From: Tilletiaria anomala UBC 951
Taxonomy: Eukaryota; Basidiomycota; Exobasidiomycetes; Georgefischeriales; Tilletiariaceae
NCBI RefSeq assembly: GCF_000711695.1
Contig: NW_013546873.1
Location: 1 to 31,673 of the forward strand
Length of the DNA stretch: 31,673 nt
Direction: 5' to 3'
In this document: one piece after another, positions 7,766 to 17,000 of the stretch
Numbering within the stretch: position 1 is the first letter of the stretch
How the letters are laid out: each line of letters opens with the position of its first letter
Program-made: the position numbers and the translations under genes
The notes under the pieces: generated by a model
Databases searched by the model: none
Told to the model about the DNA's origin: nothing
The model's input: the letters and a program-made list of their open reading frames with translations, nothing else

Positions 7766-10751
7766 CTACATCTTGCCAAAAGTCTCCAAGTCGTACAAGA
7801 AGTCTCCCGTCTCCTTGTCTTCTTCCGTAAACCACGTGCGGCAGACGAGATCAAAGCCCTCCGCATTACACGACCAAAACGGATCCGCTGTGTCCCAGTT
7901 AATCTGCGGCAGCATCAGGTTGGTGAGCGATGCTGGCGGCGTCGGGGAAGGCGGAGGCAGAGGCATAGGCGGGTCAAAGAATGGGATGGGCAACTGCGAA
8001 GGCAAGCAGCCGCCGCTGCTGGGCCTGGAGCGGGTGCTGTTGATCGACAGGCGCGAGCCAGGCTGATGCAGCAGCCGCTGCTCACACCCATACCCGCCTG
8101 CACCAAATTCGCCGTCATCCTCAACGCTTCCATTGAAGCTGCCGACTTGTCCGGAAGGGGACTGCGAGTAGATTCCATCTTCTGACTGACGATGGCCGTT
8201 GAGCAAGGCTCGCGATCTGCCCAATGACCTTCTCAAGGATCGATTCGAGTGGGCGCCCGGCCCGTCATGGTGACTGCACTTGTCGATGCGGTGGCACTTC
8301 ATCAGATCCCCACCGTCGTTGTCGTCCTCGACAAGTGCGGAAGCAAGCGCCAGCGCGCTGCGAGAGTGCAGCGTTGTCGCTGCCAATTGACGCTGGTTAT
8401 GCCGCACAGGAGGCTGTAGCGGCTTCAGCTCCACATCGATGACGCCCTCGGCGTTCTGTGAGATGAACCCTTCCGTGGCTTGCGCTGCATTGATCATCAC
8501 GTCATCGCTGGCCATGTCGCGGTTCTTTTCAACAGGCGACCAGGGCATATGCAGAGAAGGACTGGCGCCGCTGATCGCCTGTGGCGAGTCATACACATTC
8601 TCGTCCCGCGCGGAACTCGAGCTGCGGCTGCTCGGGCCGATCACAGTAACTTCCCCTCCTCCTCCTTCACTACCGCTTTGCGCGTACGCATGCGCATGCG
8701 ATCCAGATGTGGGTAAAGACGCGGGCATCGCATCGCCAGATGTTGCCCCAGCCGCAGAGGGCGGGCGGCTGCTGCGCTCCGGAATGGGAGGCACGGCTGA
8801 CGGCATGGACGAGCCGGCGGTAGAACCTTTGCCGGGGAGGTAGGCGTGGCCATTGTCGGCGCTGCCTGCACCTGTAGCTGCACTTCCACCTGTGCCTGCG
8901 TTTGCAGCTGCAGCTGCGGCTTGGCTGCTCTGCGGATTTTCAGGGCTTGTCTTGGTTGTGGAGAGTGACGCGATCGAGATGGTACCCCATGTGGAGTCGT
9001 GCCACTTTGGGCTGGATGTGTCGCGGCCGTCGCCGTCAGAGTCGTCCGTCGTCCCACTCGACGCCTGCTGCGTCGATATCGGTGATAGGCACAGCTCAAA
9101 GCGTTGCAACTGCTGATGTGCGTTTGGAAGTGCATATACGTCCAGAGGGGGAAGAGGATACTGCTGCTGTGCGGTGCCTGATGCTGCTGCTCCTACTTCT
9201 GAGCCCGTCTGGCACGCCACGTCATAGTCCTGCATCTCGTCCAAGCGTATCGCCTCGTCGATGTTCTCATACGTAGGCGGCAGCGGCGGCATGGCGGTTA
9301 CATTCGCGTCGTAGAGTATCTGCCCACCACTGCTATTGGCAAAGATTCCGCCGCTACTGCCGCCTGCAGAACGGAAAGCCGAGACGGAACGCATGATGGA
9401 GCTGCTCCGCGAGCGCGTCGAGCTGTCGTCACTGCCGTACATAACGAAAGGAATCGACGGGGTCCCACCAGTAGCAGGAGCGGAGCCGGCGCCAGCGCCC
9501 TGCGATAGACGTTTTCCAAATGAGCGGTGCAGCGAGGGGTAGCGGATGGACCAGCCGACCTTGAACCTTTTCGACTTTGTTGACGATGGCGTCATCGGCC
9601 GCGCCTGTGCGTCCTTGGATGTCGTAGGCTGCGACGCGAAGCCGTCTGCGCCGTACCTCGGCGCGCGGCCAATGCCGACGCCTTCGCTGGCAGACGGCAT
9701 ACACACGACGCGGATGGGCCCCACATCCTCTGCGGCGCGATGTCGCGCGTCTGCGTCGCCTTTCTCCTGGCGCTGCTGGATGGACGGGCTGGTGCCGTAG
9801 ATAGCGGTGGTGTGGTACTGGCGCCGCGCTCGATTCGCCATCTCGTGCTCGATGCGTGTCATCCAGGCCTCGGCAAAGCGCTGGTGGCCCTTGACGTTGA
9901 ATGTACCTTCGCACATGCCTCGCACTATGCCTTGCGGGTCAATGGCAAATGTGCAGCGGCCTGCGGGAGCGGTCGTGTGAGAAGACGGCTTGCATCTGCG
10001 ATATTATGCGCGGCCCATCGCGAGACTCACGATTTATCAGCCCAAAGAAGACCGTGCCGACGCCCCACTCGGTCTGCACCTTTCTATCCACATCGTGAAG
10101 GATTCTGAAGGCCAGCTGGTGCTCGTCTACAAACTTCTTTGCGCGCTCCCTGCCATCCTGGCTGTGTGCGAGGACGGAGCAGAAAAGGCAAGAGGGGGTA
10201 AGGTAGGAAGGAGATAGCGTCAGCTCAAGGCTCTGCATGAACACTTTGGTTCAGTTCACCTGCCAGCCTTCATGCGCAACGCACCTTATGCCAATGACGA
10301 TGGCATTCAAATAGTTGAATACGGGAGATTGGCTGATGGCGTCGCGGAATGAGCAAGTCTGTTGCTTGCAATGCGGCGAACCAGAGAGAGGCAAAAAGCT
10401 GGTCACACAAGAGTTTGTTAGGGGGGGGAGAGGCAAATGAGGGTGCATACGAACACAGCGTGGTCAGCTCGATCGTCGGTGACTTGATGGCTCCCAAGGC
10501 TCGGCAAGCAGAGGAAACGCAAAGCGAAGAGCCACTCACACGAGTACGATCAGCCGCCCGAGCTGGATGGTGGCATGCAAAGAGCATCTCCTCCCCAGGT
10601 GGTCGTCGAGCTCAATCTCGGGGGCATACTGTCCAATGAGCGGGCACCTCTTTCAGTCATTGACGGCGAATTTGATGTGGCTGTCGACAACAGCGAATGA
10701 ATTGTTTTCGTCGGTGTCCGGGTAGTAGCCCGCCTTTGACAGAGTAGGCAT
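7766..10751 (-). CDS. PrxQ/BCP-type peroxiredoxin domain fused to a long disordered tail
   Basis: Exons on the minus strand are 10540..10628, 10285..10398, 10031..10161 and 7766..9960, all joined in phase by GT-AG introns of 141, 123 and 70 nt. The spliced protein shows a thioredoxin-fold peroxiredoxin: GQYAPEIELDDHLG, then LIVLVFLPLSGSPHCKQQTC with peroxidatic Cys and a second Cys five residues on, as in atypical 2-Cys BCP/PrxQ enzymes. AIVIGIS, FRILHDVDRKVQTEWGV and RCTFAIDPQGIVRG follow. It should reduce peroxides using thioredoxin; the yeast relative Dot5 is nuclear. After about 175 residues comes a tail of almost 690 residues rich in Ser, Gly, Pro and Gln. It ends in an aromatic/acidic block (NWDTADPFW, then EGFDLVCRTWFTEEDKE). 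The N-terminus is unsure. The ATG at 10751 opens in the right frame, but a TGA at 10653-10655 interrupts it before the domain. Only a 60-nt intron with a weak GTCGAC donor (10629..10688) would remove the stop, giving about 863 residues. Confidence 0.82.
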
Positions 10752-13700
10752 CTTGTGCGAGGCAGGAGCGGTCGATCCACACAACACTAAAGTATATGTG
10801 CGACCGGGGACGTATTCCAGTACCAAAGACGGGCGTGGGCTGCTACGGTAGAGGCAAGCGAAGGAGGCAGTGGTTGGCTTGTTGGGCCGTGTGCAACGCG
10901 GTACAAGGCGAGACGCCCGATGTCTATCCTACTGATGCCAGATGGCACGGGTGGTGTTACGGATAATGGGGGTGGTCGGGTGGATGAAAGGAAGAGCCGC
11001 AGACCCAAATGAAGAGGCAGAAGGAATCCGGAGTTGCGGTCGTGGTCTCCGCTCCCTATGCCCAGCATGTCCATCGCGCACCCGTTATCGACATCCAGCC
11101 AGACACGGAGCAAGGGTCAGGATCAGGATCCTGATCATGATGGGTGGAGTGGCAGGAAGGCGCTTGGACCCTGCTGCGACAGTGACTTGAAGATCCTTTG
11201 CCCACATTACATAGCAAATCGCATTGCGGGCAAGTGTGCAAAGGCCGCCGCCCCACAATCAGTCGGGTGGGTTATCTGAGCTACATTGTGCGCGTGATTG
11301 CCACCCCGCATGTCTTTGTCACTGGGTCCAGCTGGGCAGCGTGCGCATCGCAATAGACGAGTGACTGCGCCAGTCTCCGCCCGCCCTCTGTCTCACCGCT
11401 GTCCTGCGGGCCTGACGGTCAGAGGGCGTGGGGTGGGCGTGGGCGTGGGGGACAGCAGCAGTGGGCAAACGGGCTGAGCTACGATGAGAATCCAGAATAC
11501 TAGGTTGGATGCGAGAGACATGGCGGATGCGCAGTGCGCTTGACATCATTTGTCGCTTTCTCTTTCTGACTCACTCGTACATGATAATCAAAAAGGTGAC
11601 ACATCGCAAGTCGGCACTCTGGGCACCAGCTGTGAACTGACGCAGAGAGCCTGACGCGACCGCAGCGAAAGAGATTAAGTGAATGTAACAACATCGAAAG
11701 CTGCAACCGTGTTCCCAAAACATAGCAACTTTGTTAGTTGGATTGAGTCGCGTTGACAAATAAATTGCAATAACTTCAAGTTCGTGCTGGCGAGTGGGGA
11801 GGCCGAGGGAAACCCTTGTTGTAGACTGGCGCCTGTTACGGCGCTCCCTTTGGCGCTCTGACTGCGAGAGTCTGTGAGATCTCTTGAGCTTTTGTCGCAA
11901 ACTCGATCCCTTCGTCACAGCCCGTCCGAGCTCCAGCTTGCGGGCTGCGGTGGTGAGGCCGCTTTCAATGAAACATGCGGGAGGAGCGAGTGGCAGGCCG
12001 ACAAGGCAGCAGGCGCCTGGTAAAGACGTGGTAATAATGTACATGCGCTGTGAGACGCCGCAATCGTAGGAGACTTTGTCGGATGGTTCGAATTAACAAA
12101 AGATCTCACTTGAATCTGCCCAATACCCAAAAGGGAAATTGGGATGAACACATGGTGAACGATGCGATGAACAATTAACTGCCGCACTGTCAGAGAGATA
12201 CTTCTTGCAGCCAAGCGAATGCTTCCTCCGACCGGGTTGGCGTTGAGCCGGTATTGCAATGCGAGCAGGCGGGTGGCATCATTCTTGAGCTTTGCCACGA
12301 CGCGATGGGGCCTTGGATTGCCGCTCCTCAGGAGGAGTCGCGCAAGAAGCGCATGACTGAAGTGCAACACAGCCTGAAAGGTGCCCTAGTCGAGAAAGCG
12401 TTCGAGCAACGATGCAGCGATCAATTGATATCACGGATGGTTTTGAGAACGGTGAACCTCAAAGATGATGCGAAATTGAACGATTCCAATTCTTAGATTT
12501 GAGTGAAGGGCGAGGAGAAGCAACTCGCAGTGACGAGCGAGGACAACAGCTTCTGCTTTCCTCTAAACCCTCACCCTGTGTCTTATTTTCTTCTGCAGGA
12601 CTGGGCAGCCATGGTAAGCAATGCGCAAGCTGTTGCAATACGCAGCTACAAAATGAGGGAATGGTCAGATAATTAACGGCGTAACCCCATTCGCATCCGA
12701 TGCAAGCGTTTCGACGGCAGCCGATGCATAGAATGCCGCCTTGCCTGAAGCATGAAAGGGTCAAGTTCTTGTCGGCGAGGCACGCATACCAGCCACGCAT
12801 GTTGCACTGGATCTTGGGGTAGCTTGTTACGTTGCGCAGTGCAGCAGAAGAAAATGTAGAGAAATGGAAACACCTTGGGATGATGCCACCCGCCCATTAC
12901 CCCTTAAGGAGAGCAGTCAAGCTGGTGAGTATGTCTGAAGTCTGCAATCTGCACCTGTCTGAAGGCGAAGGAGCTGTGTAGAAGAGTCGGCGAAAGCCTG
13001 GACAGGGCAGTGCAGATAGGTTTGTTTGCGACTTTTCAATGCAAGAGCCATTCGCTGTAGCGCAATGGATCCGCTCGAGAGCAGAGGAGGCGCGCTTGGT
13101 GCGTCCTAGGAGGATACTGCAAAAAAAAGTGCAAAGCCGTAGAACCAACACCATTTGCATCACAATTGCGTTTCTCTATTGGACCCACCGTATTGAATCA
13201 TCTTCGCGGATGGAGACGATGGGGATTGATGTTGTGGGTCTGGTAGTAGTGCAGCCATGTATGTATGGTGCATGAGTAGTACGTTGAACGTTGCTGCTGA
13301 CTGCTGGAGTGTCCGAACCGGGGAAGGGGGGGTGGAAGAGTGCCTGTGAGCCTTGTGGGCAGCAAATGAATTAGAAGCTCTTTTGATCACGGTTGCCAAG
13401 ACAATATTCCGCCCCTAGCTAGGCTCGCTTGGCCGCTTTGTGTGGAAAGGCGAGAAAGAGGCACTCGGGGGCAGACCCGCCGTCACAAGAGACTAGCATA
13501 CTGCCGTCACAACCTGGGCTCACGGGAGAGTGGGTGGGATGGTCTTGATGCCGAATCAGATGATGCTTTAAAGGCCCGTCATCAGCTTGCAAGCACACAA
13601 TCTGCTTCGCTCTTCCGTTTCTTCCCAGGCTCATGTCAAAAGTGCTGAGCGCTAGGGAGCGCTGGTTGATGCTCTCTCGGCGGCGCGGTGCCAAGTTGCG

Positions 13701-14053
13701 CTTACAGTCCGGCTCCTGTCAGCACTCGACAGGGAGAGCAAGCAGCGCCACACACCTCGGCGCCGGTGCCGCAGCGACAGCTCGAGCTCGCAATCTCTCC
13801 CTCTGTGCAACTTTGGAGATCTCTACGAGTGATCCTCGGTTCCCATGAGCCTCATTGAGCCAGCTTCATCTGCGTTGAAGACTGTGCAGCACCAAACATC
13901 CTCTCAGCTGCGAGCCGTTACCGAGGCACGTCGTCGTTCTAGAAGAAGCTCCCGCCTCTCGCTCGCGCAAACGACGACGACGCGCGAGCATCGTCCTGGT
14001 CCTTCTTGATTACCATCTCCTTCTCACTGAAACATCACGCGCTGCCCATCAAG
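10752..14053. other. Divergent 3.3 kb intergenic region, no confident gene
   Basis: This is the spacer between the starts of the peroxiredoxin-fusion gene (-) and the flippase (+). I found no recognisable domain. Around 11571-12496 both strands stay open. On the minus strand 11915..12370 can be joined in phase to the frame ending at 11571 through a GTGAGA...CTCACAG intron. On the plus strand 12179..12496 is open with balanced amino-acid use. A minus-strand stretch near 12690-12800 is Cys-rich. None has a clear start, so no gene is called. G-rich GTGGGC runs lie near 11430, and 11121-11136 is a 16-base perfect palindrome. The last 150 bases are pyrimidine-rich, as expected for a promoter or leader. 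Confidence 0.45.
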
Positions 14054-17000
14054 ATGGCAGCCTACAGTAATGACGCAGGATACATCGCGCAAGGTCCGCG
14101 CTACCAGTTTGCCGACGAACGCGGTCTTGAAGGGCAGGATGCATGTGCGCATCGCCAACGGACAACGTATGACGTCGAACAAGCATGCAGCTACTACAGC
14201 CAGCCGCAGGACTCCTTCCTCTCTGATCCTTCGCATCCTCAGTATGCTCCTGCGCTGGATCCACAGCGCCAGCTGCGCAGTGTTAGAACAGCAGCCGAAT
14301 CGATTGCAGAGTCACATCGCTCCGAGGCAAGGCGAGATGCCAGGCGCAAAAAGATGTCCAGGCACAAGAAGGGAGAAAGCATCATCGCGAGGCTTGGGCG
14401 AGGTATGAGTCTGCGGCGAGGTATGAGCACAAAGAAGGGTTCCTCTCACGTAGCAGCAGGTGAGAAATCAGCAATTTCCAACCTCATCGCTGACGAATTT
14501 GGAAGAGACAAGATGCCGGTCGGAGCGTACGGGACGGGTGGAGATGCGATCGACGTACAATATGATTCAACACCGCAGCATCACATGCCGAATATTCCCA
14601 CGGCCGACGCACGCGAGGCAGCAGAAGAAGAGGCGCAAGCAGAGGCGGAAGACGTGAGCGCCGGCTTTAGCGGCGGTGCAGGGGTCGCCGACCTCAAGGG
14701 CAAGAAGAAGAAGCCGTCCGAGAGGCGGCAAGTGTTTATGAACGCGCCGCTACCGCGATCTGAGCTTAAGAAGAGCGGTGACCCGAAGCGCACCTATCCT
14801 CGCAATAAGGTCCGGACGTCCAAGTACACGATACTCACTTTCCTGCCGCGGTTCCTGTTCGAACAATTCAGACGCATCGCCAACGTATACTTCCTGCTGC
14901 TCATTATTCTTCAAGTGCGGCAAGAATTTACCGCTGGTGCCACAGTGCCACAGATCGCCATGCTCCCGCTTGTGGCTATCTTGACCATCACGGCCATCAA
15001 GGACAGCATCGAGGACTATAGGCGGCACGTCCTCGACAACCAGGTCAACAACTCTGCCGCCACGCGCCTCGGCATGTGGCGCAACGTCAACCAGCCCAAG
15101 GACCCTCGTAGCCTCTTGCAAAAGATGATTGGCCTCAAAGGCGGCCGCTCGCCAAACAAGGCCTCGCGTGGCGTCAAGAAGCTCCGAGAGAAGGAGGATG
15201 CAATCGGTATGCGCTCTGTCACATCCGGTCGCTCGCAAGCAGCTCACCATCAGCAGCAAGCACGGGGCCAAACGCAGGTCAGGCCCTCGACCGGACGGTC
15301 CCGTACCGACTCGTTGACCAGCGGAGGCTTTGCACTCGAAGCCATGACCAGCGAGAGCGAACGCCCCGAGTCCGAATGGCATTCCACCGCCTTCAGTATG
15401 GGGCGCTCGGGTAGCACGCGCAATTTGCTCGCACCAGTTTCGTCGTACACCAACTCGAACGCGCCGAGCCTTACACACGTTCCGAGTAACGGAGACAAGT
15501 CTTTCGCCCCTAGCGTGTCGCAGGGTGTCGTGGATTACTCGAGGCACGTGCCGGGGACCGCGCGCTGGGAGCGGACACTGTGGAAGAAGCTGGAGGTTGG
15601 AGATATAGTCCTTTTGCGCGAAGATGACCAGGTGCCTGCGGACATCGTTGTCCTCAGCACCTCGGACGCAGATGGCAATGCATACATCGAGACCAAGAAC
15701 CTTGACGGTGAAACCAACCTCAAAGTCCGTAAGGCACTCAAAGCGACCTCCGCCATCTTATCTGAGGAAGATGCCGAGCACGCACGGTTTGTCATCGACA
15801 GCGAGCCGCCGCACGCCAACCTGTACGCATACAATGGCTTGCTCAAATACAGCGTTCGCGACAGCTCGGATCCGTACGACTACGATAAAGAAGCGCCGCC
15901 GGACAGCAGCGCGGCCGCTGCGCAGAGCAAGCAGACCAGCAAGGTCGAGCCCGTCACGATCAACGAGCTCCTCTTGCGTGGCTGCTTTCTCCGGAACACC
16001 GAGTGGATCATTGGAATAGTCCTCTTTACGGGCGAAGACACAAAGATCATGCTCAACGGCGGTGACACACCTTCAAAGCGAAGCAAGATTGAAAAGGAGA
16101 CCAACTTTAACGTTCTGATGAACTTTGTGCTGCTCTTTGGCATGTGCCTTGCCTGCGCTATCGTCGGAGGGTTCAACCTCAATCGCACCGACACTTCCAG
16201 GTACTACTACGAGCAGAACTCGCTCTACTCCAGCTCCACTGTCGTCAATGGCATCATAATCTTCTTGTGAGTTGAGCTGAAAGCGTGCGGCGAGAATTCC
16301 TGTCTTCTGACGTGCTGCTCTGTACACACACAGCTCGTGCATGGTGGTGTTCCAGAACATCGTGCCCATCTCGCTGTACATCTCGATCGAGATTGTCAAG
16401 ACAATACAAGCATTCTTCATCTACCAGGACGTCGACATGTACTACGAACCGCTCGACTATCCTTGCGTGCCAAAGACATGGAACATCTCCGACGACCTTG
16501 GACAGATCGAGTACATCTTCAGTGACAAAACCGGCACGCTTACGCAGAACGTCATGGAGTTCAAAAAGTGCTCGATCAATGGCGTTGCATACGGCGAGGG
16601 CATTACCGAGGCTATGATCGGTGCGATGCGCCGCGAAGGCAAGGACACGTCTGGTATGGATGCGGACACGCAAGAGCGTCAGCTCGAGCAGTCGAAGGCG
16701 GCCATGATTAATACGATAACGCGCGCGTTCAAAAACCGCTACCTGCGCGAAGACAAGATGACGCTCATCTCTCCACCACTTGCGCAGGACATCTGCACGA
16801 GCACACCAGAAGGCGCCGGGCAGCGCAAGAACATCATCGCCTTCTTCCGAGCACTCGCGCTTTGCCACACCGCACTGGCCGACCGGCAAGACGCGAACGA
16901 CCCATTCACAGTGGACTACAAGGCCCAAAGCCCGGACGAGTCAGCGCTGGTCGCTGCTGCCCGTGATGTTGGTGCTGTGTTTTTGAACAAGAACAACCAG

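Noticed and set aside
10653-10655. Selenocysteine reading of the TGA in the peroxiredoxin-fusion gene
   Set aside because: Dikaryotic fungi are generally held to lack the selenocysteine machinery, and the codon is not at a redox-active position of the domain.
14750-15547. A 265-codon antisense frame opposite the flippase
   Set aside because: It mirrors conserved flippase coding sequence and shows no domain or start context of its own.
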